64,000 nucleotides of DNA from Cinclus cinclus (GCF_963662255.1 NC_085067.1:310001-374000), one strand, 5' to 3'. Counted from the first letter of the stretch, positions 1 through 11,760 are shown. The notes: a model not told the origin generated them from the letters alone. Numbers and translations: made by a program.

Positions 1-813
1 GGTGAAATACTCTTTCTCTGCTTGACTGTATTCATTCTGACAGGAGCCTCTCCTCCTTCCCTGGAGTGCTCTGGCAAGTGAGACTCTTGCAAATAAAGCA
101 AAGGATCTGCTGAATGCACAGCCATGCATAATTTAGGAGCGCTGGAGCCTTCTGTGCATCTCATCACAAAATGGCATTCAGTAAGTGCCAACACAACTCC
201 TTTGTGGATAGACATATCTGTGAATTTCTTCCTTTTCAGTAAGACTTGGGCATCAGACCCCTGCCAGGAATTAAAAATTGACCATCAGGAAGTAGGGTAG
301 CAGGGCTAACACTTAACTGACACATTTGTGCATGTGTGCCCGCAGTCAAAATAAAGAAATTATTGTGGATTCTTGAGTGGGTTGGCTTTGAAGAATAGTA
401 TCAATAAATGATGGAAGACTACATTTTCCTTGAATTCACACTTTTCACCCATAAGTCATAAAACCAAATTTGATGCTAGAGAAAATAGCTGGAAAGGGAG
501 ACAAGGACATCTCTTTCATTCTAAGGGTGTGGAGAGAAAATGTTTTATGTCTCTGGACCAGGTGTGTGAGAGGAAAGAGCCATAACTCTTTAACTTGTGT
601 ATCTGTTCCCATCAGGTAGATGTTTCATGCAGGGAGAAAGACCAAAGAAATAATTAAAACTAGAGTTGATATTTACTTGGGCTAATAGAATGTTGTGCAA
701 CATCACCGGAATGAAAATCGAGTCTGAGATTAGTAGGTGGTTCATCCTGTTCTAACAATGCAGAATGATTAATTCTTCTTTTTCATGCCACAACTAGTAA
801 TTAAAGAGAAATA
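1..813. other. Unannotated AT-leaning unique DNA
   Basis: No repeat family, RNA gene or convincing exon is visible. The stretch is moderately AT-rich and has three plus-strand AATAAA hexamers (about 92-97, 350-355 and 403-408). None has an obvious GT-rich downstream element or an upstream reading frame, so I do not call a transcript end. Confidence 0.5.
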
Positions 814-1270
814 TTACATAGCTGCACCTGGTTTTCATTATACAGTTGCAACAGTGTGCAAACCAAATCTTTTATTGATGAGAACAGCCATAAGTTTGAA
901 AACTGAGTATGAAGAGCATGAAAACTCCTCTGAGGCTCCCTAGAGATATGTGAGAAATCTGAAATTATTAAAACATATGGTGGCACATACTGATTCCTGA
1001 CAGCTCCTGCTGTGGCCGTGAGCCCTCATTTCTCTTTGATTCCCAGCTTTTCTGAGGATTCTCAGCTTGGCTGGTTCTCCCCCTTCCCTTGATAGACCTG
1101 CTGTGACAGAGAACCCTGCCCATGCAGGACAGTGGGACCCAGCTGAGGGACTGTCCTGCTGCAGGGACAGTTTGCTGGTCTCCCCTAAGCCCCATCCCTG
1201 TTGAGTGATGGGCAGTTTAAAATCCCACTTACTTGCACAGCCCCCTGAATCACAAGGCTTTATCCTACCC
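814..1270 (+). repeat. Copy A of a diverged non-coding duplicate (partner at 30071-30360)
   Basis: The core at about 940-1048 aligns in the same orientation with 30202-30304. The best block starts at TATTAAAACATATG and has about 34 of 39 identical bases by eye. Weaker similarity extends left (a TTTATT-ATGA-AA block near 871-885) and right (GGCAGTTTAA and CCACTTACTTG near 1210-1234). Copy A carries roughly 150 bp of GC-rich sequence (about 1050-1200) that copy B lacks. This could be an old duplicated regulatory element or two relics of an ancient dispersed repeat. I do not recognise the family. Confidence 0.6.
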
Positions 1271-4200
1271 CAGCTTTTAAAAAACATTGTTGTGTATCTG
1301 ATATTAAAACCGAGTGTTTACACCATGTACTTGAGCCCCAGAGAGGGAGGGAGTATATTTGTGTATGTGGTTGATATATTTATGCTGTTTGCCAAGTCCC
1401 TGTGGGCAAGGACGTTCACCACCACTCAGTGGCCATCATCTACTGCTGTTCTCTCTTTATGCGTGCATATCTATTTACTGATATTGATTGATACTTATCT
1501 CTCATAAATAATACATCACTGTGATTGTGTGTGTGTCGTTGCAAACTGCAGAGATACACAAAAGGTAATGATTGTGGTGGTGAAGCTGCTCCATCCCTGC
1601 AGAGCTGGGCTCCCATCAGCATCCCTGCCCAGCTAGTTCTGGGCTGCAGCACAGCCACCCCACCCTGCTGCTGCTGCCTGCTTTAGGAGGAAAACCCTTT
1701 CCTCTGCCCCAGCTAGAGCCAGCCAGGAGGGAACGTGGCCACAGCTCCCTACATGAGCTGCAGGTGCCTCGTGCCAGGCTGCAGGGACAGCGAGGATGGA
1801 GCTCTGTCCCTGCACAGGCAGAGCTGGCTGCTGCCATGCTGGTGGCTCACTAGTGCCGTGCCCTGCTGCCACATGGGGACACACAGCCACGGTGCTGACA
1901 GCCTCTGCTTCCCTGAGGAACTCGAGTTATTCATGTCAGTCCCTTTTTGCCCAGTAAAATGGGCAGATTCTCCCCAGACCTCAGAGCCCCATTGTGCCAG
2001 CCCCAGCATGAGTAAACAAGATAAAAGCTGAGCCCCTGGGCCCAGGTTCAGTCAGCTCTGATGGGAGGGAAGGATGGAAACAACACAGAGAGGTGAGCAC
2101 ATCAGCAACTCCTCTGTCGGGAAAAGTAGGTTATTCTGAAGCAACAACAGCAGAATATAAAATGAATAAACAAAAGAAAGAGAAAATAAGGAGATGGGAT
2201 TTGGACAGAGACTGGTTTATTGAATTCCAGTGGGACAGTGATACCAATACTGGGAGCACTCTGTAGCACATTTGGCACTGCCCCCCCTGTGCTGGGACTA
2301 CTCCCCAATGAGTAGCTATGTGTGCCCAGCTAGGAAATTCTGGAGAAAACTGGCTGTTCCCAATGGGCTTTCAGGGAGTCCATGTCCTTGTGCTCACAGC
2401 TGAATCCTGGCATCCCTGGGAGTCCTCATCTGAGGCATTAGCTGCTAGCAAACCCCAGTCAGTCAAGTGCAGCCCAATCCTCTACCCTGGTGGTTGCTAT
2501 TGCTGTGCAAACTCTGGTATTTGTTGGAAAAGGCTAATGCCAGAATGGTTTGCTTTAGGACAAAAACATCCCTGATAAATGGGACTGTTCTGCTTTGAGT
2601 AACACCGTGGTGCTGGGGGCACAGCTGGAGCCTCTCATCATAGCAGGGGAAGGCTGACCTTGCTGCAGCAGAGCAGCCTTGCTGGAAGGTTCTTTTTTTT
2701 CCTCCCCTTTCCTTTGGTGAGGATACAAAAGGATGGAGGGTTCTGTGCCAAAGCCAGGCTGCAGAGCCCTGGGGAGCTCTGGTTTGGCCCGTGCCCTAAT
2801 CCTACTGCTCTGTTCTTAACCATGAGCTTTGATGATCAAAAGGCAGTCCAAATATCAAACAGCACTTTGCTACCCCAGGTCTCCAAATGCTTTTTTAAAG
2901 GGGACAAGAACATGTGTGATGCTTACAGCATGGGTTTGGGGAACTGGGTGGTGTGGGAAGTCACTGTACACACCTGAGGCAGGATGGGCACCGAGGGTGT
3001 CTGTGCTGCACATGCATGGGAGGGCCTTCTGCATAGCCAGGAGTGGGTTTTACAAAGCAGAGTGTTCTTCCAGGCACAACCTGGGTGCTGTTGGTATGTA
3101 GTTCTATGCAGAGGACCACATGTCCCTGCTTTTGCAAACTTGTGTAGCCCCTGCTCTTGGAAGCACCTGTAAAGTCAATGTGTTATTGGCAATCTCTGCT
3201 GGTTTGTCACGTGGAGTTATCTGCCACCCCAATGGGGTAGGGAGTTGTTTTTGCAATGATTTTTAGTGCTCTGTCACAGTTTGTGGATCTAAATCAGTTT
3301 GTGTCAGCTGACTATCATCTTTTACGGATAATTTTCAGCAGAGACTGTTTTTTGCAAAACAATTATTTCAATAAAATCCATCAGTTCCTCCCTCCTGGTA
3401 CCGCTTTGGTCAGCCCCAGAGCTGACCACGGCCAGGCTAATGCCTCTGTTCCTGGCATCTCTGAGGGGATGTCACTGCCAGCACAGCTCAGGGGTGGCCT
3501 CAGACAGCATCTTGGTGGGGCAGGGAGAGGCTCAGCAAGCCCAGGTTGCCTGCAGGCATATGGGACCTCATCTCTGCTGCCCCTTTTTTGGATAGAGTAC
3601 TTAGCCCTTCCCACAGCACCCAGGCTTTCTCTTGGTCATGGAGGATGGACCCTGGATTTCTACTTAACTTAGTGCCCACTGGTCTTCTGGGGTTGTCCTT
3701 GTACATTTGTCTTATTTTTTTGCTTGTCCTTAGTAACCTGACCCAGTTTCCACTCTCATGTACTTGCTCCCTATGGCAATCCCCAGAGTCCACAAGACAT
3801 CAAAGATGGTACATATCCTCTTCCAAATTTGTTGTGAAATTATTGTCTGGAGGCAAATGATAATTTCCTAAGACTGCAAAAGATTGAGAAAAGCCCTGTT
3901 TCAGATGGCAGCAGCCTCAGCTCTGCAGAAATTGGTGTCTTTGGCCACTGTGCATAAGCTCCCAATGGTTTCTGCTCCCCTTGTTTTTCTGAACCACTGG
4001 TTAATAATCACAGTTCTGGCAGCTACATGATGCTCCAGCTTTATCCCTGCACCATGGCCACAGAGAGGTGTTTTAGGAGAGGTGACACAGAGCCCTCAGT
4101 GCTGCCTTGCCCAATGTGAGAAGAGTTTTAAGGGCTGGGTCCAGAGGGGCAATGTTAAGAGTCAAATGAATAAGAGGAAATTTTAAATTTTACACCAGTG

Positions 4201-4361
4201 GGAGTCTCTTACGTATCTGATGTTGCTTAAGAAAATATGCAGTGAGAGATTCTCTGTCTTTAAATAGAGCTGCATATTTTATCTATCAAGAGAGCAAGTC
4301 TGGTGTGTCAGAATATGTAAATATATTGAGTAGCTCTGAGGCTGGCAAAAGAGCCAATATT
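1271..4361. other. Unannotated mixed-composition DNA
   Basis: No gene is recognised. 1560-2060 is GC-rich and CTG/CAG-rich (a CTGCTGCTGCTGCCTGC run near 1664-1680). Around 1930-1975 there is a faint resemblance to the AAAATGGG segment of MIR SINEs, too short to call. 3300-3390 is AT-rich. Open frames here are short and lack splice or promoter context. Confidence 0.5.
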
Positions 4362-4378
4362 AAAAAAAAAAAAAAAAA
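4362..4378. repeat. A17 homopolymer
   Basis: An uninterrupted run of 17 A follows ATATT and precedes CCAACC. No target-site duplication or recognisable element sits upstream, so it is listed as a simple repeat and not as a retrotransposon tail. Confidence 0.9.
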
Positions 4379-5640
4379 CCAACCAAAAAACAGATTTAAA
4401 TCTCTGGCTGCCTCATATCCTCTGCTGCAGATGCCTACCTCCTTAGGAAATAGAAGATATTGTTTAACAAACTCTGAGCTGTCACAGTTGAGTTCAATAC
4501 CTCCAGTGTCTAGTGCTCCTGGATGTAATTGGGATGCTGTACATTTTCCTAGTCATTACTTGGGAAAGATGCTCTACAAAGTCAAGCTGAAAATCAATTG
4601 GAAAACTGAGTTCTTGCAACTTCCACAGCTTCTTTTCTTTTCTTGGAACTTGAAGTGTTTTCCTGCAAGAAAATGGAATCTCTGTGCTTCCCTGTTATGT
4701 CTTGCTTTCTGGGTTTGTAGCTGCTCCATCTTATCAGAGTGGAGATTTCATTAGGGAACTTTTGAGAGTTTTTCTTTTAATTAAAGGAGGTATCATACTT
4801 CCTTGGTCAAACTACAGCTGCTAATTCCCAGCTGTCATTGTGGCATTTGTTTAATTAAGAACAAAATTATCTGCATGACTGGAGAACCATGAGACATGAG
4901 ACAGATTTTTGAACATTTACAGAGTAAGAGTTGTTGCTGGGGAAAATCAGCTCTGTTTCAGGTTCATGTAAAAAGGGAATTTTTCTACTGACTGGGGACA
5001 GGTTGGAGTAGCAGGAGAGGGGAAGAACAAATCCACTCTTCCTTGGCTTTGAGCTGACAGGGGTTGCTAACAGTGCAGATACAGATGCCTTCCCACAGAC
5101 TCTTCCTGTCCAAAATGTGCCCTTCACCTGCTCCCGTTCTTCAAGACCAAAGTTTTGCAGGAAGAAATCCCTAGAAAACCCCAAACAAAGCCCTAGTTCT
5201 GGGTGGGTGGGTGCTGGCCCAGGTGTGCCCTGCCTCTGGCAGCTCCTTGTGTTCGCAGGATTCATTTGGGCACAGGCAGGACTGGCAGGCTGAGCTGGAT
5301 GAATTCTGGTACCAGGAGAGTCTGAGATGTTCATCACAGCTCTGCTAAATGGGAAATTCCTAAGTGACCCAAGGTCAGGATTTCTCAAAACCTTCAGGGT
5401 TGTTTTTCTTTTTACTGGATAGACAGAATGGAAAACTGATGAGAGCAAACTACACTTTTTAATCCTGCTTCTGAGCAGACTGCTGAATCCACTTGATCAG
5501 AGTTTATATGATGAGTTTGCCCAGACCTTCATTCTCTGTGCCAGTGTCTGGTTTGACTTGAAACCATCTCAAAGAAATTCAAGGCTGTAGAACTGTATTA
5601 GGACCCCACAGCAACCTCCAGTTCCTTGAATTAAAACATG
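4379..5640. other. Unannotated unique DNA
   Basis: The interval contains a 193-codon minus-strand open frame (4867-5448). It has no recognisable domain, biased composition or splice context, and I regard it as chance. 4740-4870 is AT-rich with TTAATTAA-type sequence. Nothing else is supported. Confidence 0.5.
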
Positions 5641-5662
5641 TTTAATGTTTTAAAACATTAAA
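5641..5662. repeat. 22-bp perfect palindrome
   Basis: The two 11-base halves are exact reverse complements with no spacer, centred between 5651 and 5652. The left half begins TTTAATG. A second short palindrome (AAACATGTTT) overlaps its left side, so 5632-5662 is densely self-complementary AT-rich DNA that could extrude a cruciform or bind a dimer. Confidence 0.85.
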
Positions 5663-5879
5663 ATCGTGCTGTGGGTGTGGGGCCAGAGGGGGCAGGGACA
5701 GTGACAGCCACAGGGCTTCTGCTGTGACAGTCCCCTTGGCTGCTCTTCACTCGCTGAGCCATCATGTCCCATGGAGGGACACAGGAATTTAGGCATAATT
5801 CTGCTTTGTGAGAGCCACTGGGATGAAAAGAGCACAGCAGCAAGAGCTGGGTTGCTTGGGAGACTGTCTGCTCCTCCTT

Positions 5880-6240
5880 TGAGGAGTTTTTAGAGCCTGA
5901 AAACGTATCAATCCATTAAAAATCTCGTAACAAAAGGTGAAAAATTCAGAGAAAATTTGACCTGTTAATAAAGGATTTAGCTAAATGTTTGTGTAAATAT
6001 TTGTACTCCACTATACCATTAGCTTTTCCAGTTAATCTTTCTGTGCTAAGGGCTCTGAGTAAAATATGTTCCCAGAGTAGTTTACAATAAAAATTAGCAC
6101 CGGATCTGGCCTATTACTCTTCTTCTATTAAGGATTTAAAAAGATAGATGCAAAAGCCTATTTCTGAGGGGCTACTGATCATTTCTCTCTCTCATGGAAA
6201 ATAAAGCCACTAAAAGGCAACAGAAAGGACCAGTTTCTGG
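5880..6240. other. AT-rich conserved-looking block
   Basis: About 360 bp of AT-rich, non-repetitive sequence contains several homeodomain-type TAAT/ATTA cores. It has no simple repeat and no transposon signature. Such blocks in bird gene deserts are often conserved non-coding elements. That is inference from composition only. Confidence 0.25.
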
Positions 6241-7299
6241 GATGTCTGCTTGGTTTGCTTGTCATTTTGCAAAGCAACTTCTATTTGCAAATGGAAAACT
6301 CTTAAGAATTTAAAATGTCACTTAGAGCATCTGCAATTGCCCTGTAGAAGAGTTTGTTCACCTGTCAGCCTTTATAAGCATATGAACATGAATTTCTTTT
6401 ACTCCTGGGAAATCTTGTCCAATTCTAACACTTTTCAGTATGGTTGGTGAAGGGGTAGCCTGAAGTTAAACACAGGAATATATCATTGCATTTGACACTT
6501 TTCACAAACATTGTGCTTGGTGTATTCTGAGTATTGAATATGGAGGAGGGGCCCTTCAGCCCATGGATAAACCTGGTTTATGCCAGGAGTCCAGTTAGTA
6601 CCAGCAGAGGCTGCTGAGGACCAGCTCTGGGCTTCTGCCCCAGAATAATGAGATGCTGCTTCCCTGGCATGAGGATCTGAGCACTGGCCCCTTTGTTTCT
6701 GTCCTGCTCTGTGCTCAGCTTGTAGAGCAGATTCTGATGGCTCTTCTGTGCTGTGGGCTGGGTCACAGCAGCACTGAAGGCTCAGCCTACCAGGGCCTGG
6801 GTAAAACTTCTGTTTTCCAGATTTTCCTGGGTCAGTCAGCAATTACTGGTTGAACAGGAATAAACGTTTTTTGAAATGCTGAGACTTATAAAAATCCTGT
6901 GTGACAAAATCAGCCAGGGATCACTGGGGAAAGCTTTCCGTGGCCAAGGGAGCGTGGCAGGTGAGTGCAACCAAGGTGGCTGGAGTGGTAGAACACATCC
7001 AGGTGAGACAGCACCAAGGGACCCCAAAACAAGGTGTGAAGACATTTCCCCTCCCTTGTCAGCTGGAGGGAGCACCAGCACAAACACCAAGCACTGTACA
7101 GACCTTGAGAGCAAAAGGGCTGGCTCAGTGTGCCTGGAGCTAGAGTGTCTGGGGAGGGGACAAGCAGGGAAGGATAAAGACAAGGAACTTGTGGCCCCTC
7201 AGATTTGAAATGCTCCATTTTGAAATATCAAAATAGTCTCAGAAGGGATGCCTTGGCTGCACCCAAACCCTTTGGTGTCACAGGCTCCCTTGGCATCAA
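6241..7299. other. Unannotated, increasingly GC-rich DNA
   Basis: No gene is identified. A consensus-like 5' splice site (GGCAG followed by GTGAGTG) lies at 6960/6961, with a possible acceptor at 6913. The 47-nt interval between them has no supporting context, so it is treated as a pseudo-exon. Confidence 0.45.
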
Positions 7300-7770
7300 T
7301 TGTGGCGCTGCAGCTGAGCCTGGATTCTCCCCTCCCACACCCCCCGAAGGCAGAAAGCGGCTTTCAATTACCCCGTCTGTACTTCGAAGGTTCAGCCTGC
7401 AGATCCCAGCAGCAAGAACCACAAGCAAGCGCTCAGCTTGAGTCCTCGGGGAGAGGAGCACCGCATGTGCCAAAGGGAGCCTGCCTGCGGTGCCGAGGGA
7501 TCCGCGGGGCTCCACGAACACAGCGCTTGGCCACAAAGAGCCAATTGTCGGGTTTGCAGGGAAGGTGGGAGCGCGGGGCTCCATCAGCTCGTACCTGTGT
7601 CGGGAGATCCTGGCTGTGCCCCCGCACCCCCTGCCCCGAGCCAGGGCTGCCCTGCTGCTGTGCTGGGCTCAGCCACTCACCTCCACCTTCCACGGCTCTG
7701 CCAGAAGGTGATTGTGTCCCTTCGCTGTCACAGGGACCTGCCCTGGACAGAGCCCTGCGCGCCTTTATCC
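7300..7770. promoter_or_regulatory. CpG-island-like patch
   Basis: A hand count gives about 25 CpG dinucleotides in 470 bp, with 13 between 7441 and 7620. GC content is clearly above the flanks, and the rough observed/expected CpG ratio in the dense part is about 0.6. This is borderline for an island. No TATA box, clear initiator or first exon is evident, and a 206-codon frame across the patch (7248-7868) looks like a by-product of GC richness. It could be a weak promoter, an enhancer or simply a GC-rich patch. Confidence 0.3.
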
Positions 7771-7849
7771 ACCTCTTTATCAAAGTCCTGAACAGTCCAT
7801 TGAACAGTCCAAGTGTCTGCAGGAATTCTTGTAACAGATGTGCTGAGGC

Positions 7850-8180
7850 CTGGAAAAACTTATTTTAGATAAGCCAAATAATCTTTTCAATTATCTTTTG
7901 CTGAAAATATTGTATTTTTCTAGGCATTCAAGAGTATTATGGCATAAAATACCAGCCTAATTATCATTATATTCTCTATTATGTTTGCTGAAATATTTTC
8001 TGGAGTTGACAAATATGCAGCTATTTTGTTATTTGGGAGGGAGGCTTTAGCAGCTGGATAGTTTATTTCTTGATTGTGCAATTTGATCAACATATTTCAT
8101 TTCAGGAAGATGTTATCTGAAAGGACAGCAGCAGCTCAGAGTAATTTATTAGATTATTCCATCATGGGGGGAACAATTCC
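7850..8180. other. AT-rich conserved-looking block beside the CpG patch
   Basis: The sequence switches sharply from GC-rich to AT-rich and has many TAATTA/ATTA cores (for example near 7960-7980 and 8140-8160). There is no tandem repetition. It is a candidate conserved non-coding element. Evidence is composition and motif density only. Confidence 0.25.
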
Positions 8181-8234
8181 CTCAGGTGGGTCCTGCAGTT
8201 GCCAGGGCTGGCATGCAGGTGCTGGTGGCCAGGG

Positions 8235-8463
8235 CAGTGTCACCCCATCACCCCATCCTGGCAGTGTCACCCCACCCTGGCAGTGTCACCCCATCACCCC
8301 ATCCTGGCAGTGTCACCCCATCCTGGCAGTGTCACCCCATCACCCCATCCTGGCAGTGTCACCCCACCCTGGCAGTGTCACCCCATCCTGGCAGTGTCAC
8401 CCCATCACCCCACCCTGGCAGTGTCACCCCATCCTGGCAGTGTCACCCCACCCTGGCAGTGTC
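8235..8463. repeat. Minisatellite 1, 19/27-bp units
   Basis: Ten units plus a partial begin with CAGTGTCACCCC. Six are 19 bp (CAGTGTCACCCCATCCTGG or the CACCCTGG variant). Four are 27 bp because the segment ATCACCCC is inserted. The mix of two unit lengths produces open frames in several phases across the array. These are artefacts. Confidence 0.95.
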
Positions 8464-9544
8464 TAGCACCGATCTGGGCTCTGCTTGCAGCCGAGCCCCG
8501 AATGAGGGAGCAGGGCTGTCCTTGCTCCGCAGTGTGTGTGCACATCTCAGACTCCCTGAGCTCCCAGGCACCTCCTGGAGCACTGAGCTCCTCACACTGA
8601 TAAACAAGCTTTTCCCACAGATTTGGTCACGATGTGCAAGGCCGATGGAAAGTCCCTCCAGCTGCTGTTGCAAAACACCATTCCCTTGGAAGAGGGGAAG
8701 TTTTATTGCTCCACGGAGCCGGCAGAGGGGATGCATTTACAATTCATTCTGGTTCCTCCAGGAAATTCTGTTTGGGTCTGGCAGGTCAGAGCTCTGGGAC
8801 TCCTGAGACCTGTGAGAGAGGTGCTGCATGTGTGGGTTCACAGCCGAGATGGGGGGTGAAGCACTGTGCTTGGAGCCCTGCTGTAGCCATTTACTTAAAT
8901 TATCGCTACACCTAATGTCACCCCTCTCCTCCAGTGCCTGTTATTGAGTGCTCCAGCTGGGTAATCTCATTAGAATTTGTTTCCTTCTCACCTCCGGCAG
9001 CAGCCATGTACACAGCCTCACAAAAGGTTATTCACACAATATTGCATGACCTTGATGAAAGGCTAATTTGATAAGAATTCAATTTAAAATTCCATTTGTA
9101 CTGACAAACCAGGATTTTATTGATGTCACAAATTTTCAGCAGTAGAAGTGACGTTAGGAGTGAGGCTGCCTTGTCTGCAGGCCTGGAGGTGGACAAGGCA
9201 GAGGATTTATATCAAAGGGTCAACGTACCTTGCAGCAGTTTAGTCTAAACGCTTCAGTAAACTGTTCAGAAGTTTTCTTTCCTTTATTATCCTATTTTTC
9301 TTTGTGGTTTACTTAGAGATCTTTGCAGTGGCAGGGATGAAGCAGTGCCTGATGAGGAAGGCTTTTTCCCTGGGCATTTCAAAGCTCATTTCCTACTTGC
9401 CCTTTCATCCTTCCACCAGGTTGAGCCACCAGAGCGAATAAATAACCAGGCGGAAATCCTCTGAATGGGGTGCTGATGGGGACAGCCAGTGATGCGGGAC
9501 AGCTGCATCAGTCCTGAGCTTGTTCTGGTGCTGAGAACCGTGCT
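8464..9544. other. Unannotated unique DNA
   Basis: GC-rich sequence to about 8890 gives way to AT-rich sequence at 8890-9320. Several open frames at 8600-8915 overlap with no exon-like boundaries. Nothing is recognised. Confidence 0.5.
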
Positions 9545-9730
9545 CAGTGGGTGCTGCCGCCCCCCCTGCTCACACTGCCCGCACCCCTCGTGAACCCTTC
9601 AGGACGGGCAGCCCGGCAGGTGTGAGTGGAGGTGAGGATGCTCTCGGTGCTCGGCCGGTGCCCGAGGGCGGGCAGTGTCCGATTGCCTGCCGGAGGTGTC
9701 GGTAGGAAACGCCTCGGGCTATGGCAGGGC
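9545..9730. promoter_or_regulatory. CpG-dense patch preceding minisatellite 2
   Basis: About 15 CpGs occur in roughly 185 bp, denser than most of the window. The patch sits about 140 bp upstream of the 29/30-bp minisatellite. It may be a small CpG-rich regulatory patch or GC-biased sequence associated with the recombination-prone array. No core promoter motif is visible. Confidence 0.25.
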
Positions 9731-9871
9731 TGGAGAGCCTGGGAAAGGCAGCTGGAGATGACAGCTCCACTTTGGAGACACCTGCAGAAAAGGAGCTGGC
9801 AGGGCTCCCCAGGTGTGCTCGTGACAGCCTGGCTGGGCTGTCCTGGGACAGGACACGGCCTCAGCAGCCAG

Positions 9872-10549
9872 CCTGTGTCCTCCTGTCCATGTGTGACACA
9901 GCCTGTGTCCTCCTGTCCACGTGTGACACAGCCATGTCCTCCTGTCCATGTGTGACACAGCCTGTGTCCTTCTGTCCACGTGTGACACAGCCTGTGTCCT
10001 CCTGTCCACGTGTGACACAGCCATGTCCTTCTGTCCATGTGTGACACAGCCATGTCCTCCTGTCCATGTGTGACACAGCCTATGTCCTTCTGTCCACGTG
10101 TGACACAGCCATGTCCTTCTGTCCATGTGTGACACAGCCATGTCCTCCTGTCCATGTGTGACACAGCCTGTGTCCTCCTGTCCACGTGTGACACAGCCAT
10201 GTCCTTCTGTCCATGTGTGACACAGCCTGTGTCCTTCTGTCCATGTGTGACACAGCCATGCCCTCCTGTCCACGTGTGACACAGCCTATGTCCTTCTGTC
10301 CATGTGTGACACAGCCATGTCCTCCTGTCCATGTGTGACACAGCCTGTGTCCTTCTGTCCACGTGTGACACAGCCTGTGTCCTTCTGTCCATGTGTGACA
10401 CAGCCATGTCCTCCTGTCCATGTGTGACACAGCCTGTGTCCTTCTGTCCATGTGTGACACAGCCATGTCCTCCTGTCCATGTGTGACACAGCCATGTCCT
10501 TCTGCCCACGTGTGACACAGCCATGTCCTGCTGCCCACGTGTGACACAG
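9872..10549. repeat. Minisatellite 2, 29/30-bp units with E-box variants
   Basis: Twenty-three units end in GTGTGACACAG. Units start either CCTGTGTCC or CCTATGTCC (30 bp) or CCATGTCC/CCATGCCC (29 bp). The second half carries either CCATGTGTGA or CCACGTGTGA. Nine units (numbers 2, 4, 5, 8, 11, 14, 17, 22 and 23) contain the perfect E-box CACGTG. Long minus-strand open frames (up to 326 codons) through the array are repeat artefacts. Confidence 0.95.
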
Positions 10550-10559
10550 TTATGTCCCT

Positions 10560-11760
10560 GCTGTCACAGCTCTACAGCAGACCCAGTATTGTAATTACTC
10601 TGAGTTAGCACCTTGGAAAAATTAAATGTGCTCTGAAAGGAATGATATCCTCAGGAAAAAAATCCATGCAAAATAAAAAGCCAGCCTTATCTGACTTAAT
10701 TTCCTTTTACTTTGATAGATTTTGCAATAAATTACTTATTTAATGGATAGCATGAAACATCACACAGCGATATTTCAAACATTCAAATGCCTTGATCATT
10801 TAATACTATTTTCCTTACTTTATTATGCCATAGGCAGAATTTTAATTATAATATTTATGCAAATTATGTTTGTATAATCGTATTTGAAAGACTGTGTGGA
10901 TCGAATTTTCCAGCCAATTTATCTAAATACAAGCCTTAAACTTTCCCTTTATCACTGTCACAAACACTCTTCCTCCTAATTTGTCATTTTAGGCACTTCC
11001 TATTGCACTATCACAGAAGGCTCAGTGTCATTTGTGGCCCCAAAAAAATAACTCAGGAATCATAGTCAGAAAACACAAGCCCATATTTGTATACGTGGGG
11101 GGAGTAGAAAATCTTAGCTTTGTATGCAAAGTTACTGATTTTTTAACTGCTTGGTTTTCCCTTTTCCTGTGGCTATCTGAAGTCTTGTCTCAAAAGCTCA
11201 CTGCCCATAGCAACAATGTCTTTCCCCTTCTAAATGTGCTCAGAGCCCCTGGTAAATCCTCCTGTTGGTGTTAGTGGGTGATGGTGTTAGTTAGCAAACA
11301 AGTGTCTAAATGAGAAAAGCAATTAGGCAGATATGTGAAGGACAAAACGTGTGTCTATTAATGTAATGATGACATGCAGAATAATTTTGGACTCAAACAG
11401 AAAGTAAAGATCAAAAGGATGGGAGAAAAACAGGTGTCTTCCAATTAGGGCATAAATCAACAATTAGGAGCTTTATCTGACTGCCTTTTGAAATTCCTGG
11501 CATTAATCACTGCTGCTCTGTACATAACACTCCAAAGAAAGGAAGCAACCAATATTTTCACATAATTAAAGGAAATTATATATCCAATACCTTTTAATGT
11601 GATTAACAATGATAGGATGAAACTGTTTAAGAGCAGCAGTTAAGAGGAATATTAGCTGCTATTATGTCTGAGCTAAATATTCAAGGTTATATCTACCCAG
11701 CTGTGAATTTGGAAGGTTTGCCTGGTAGGTAAGATAAAACTCTTCGCTCAGATAATGAAG
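10560..11760. other. Long AT-rich block with a POU octamer
   Basis: Nearly 1.2 kb of AT-rich, unique sequence lies between two minisatellites. It contains a perfect octamer ATGCAAAT at 10857-10864 inside a TTTATGCAAATTATG context, plus numerous TAAT cores. No transposon signature is seen. This is the largest conserved-element-like block in the left half. The only long frame (11032-11274) is unremarkable. Confidence 0.3.

Noticed and set aside
1930..1975. MIR-like AGTAAAATGGGCAGATTC
   Set aside because: Similarity is confined to under 30 bp and cannot be told from chance without an alignment score.
4867..5448. 193-codon minus-strand frame
   Set aside because: No recognisable domain, signal or splice context. 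The length is within chance expectation for moderately GC-rich DNA.
6914..6960. 47-nt interval ending in a strong GTGAGTG donor
   Set aside because: The acceptor lacks a pyrimidine tract and no partner exon is visible.
7248..7868. 206-codon plus-strand frame in the CpG patch
   Set aside because: GC richness suppresses stops and overlapping frames are open on both strands. No domain is recognised.
8235..8463. CRISPR-like array
   Set aside because: Repeats are head to tail without unique spacers, and the genome is vertebrate. This is a minisatellite.
9544..10547. 326-codon minus-strand frame with HGQKDTGCVT-type repeats
   Set aside because: Translation of the 29/30-bp minisatellite. Unit-length changes switch the frame.
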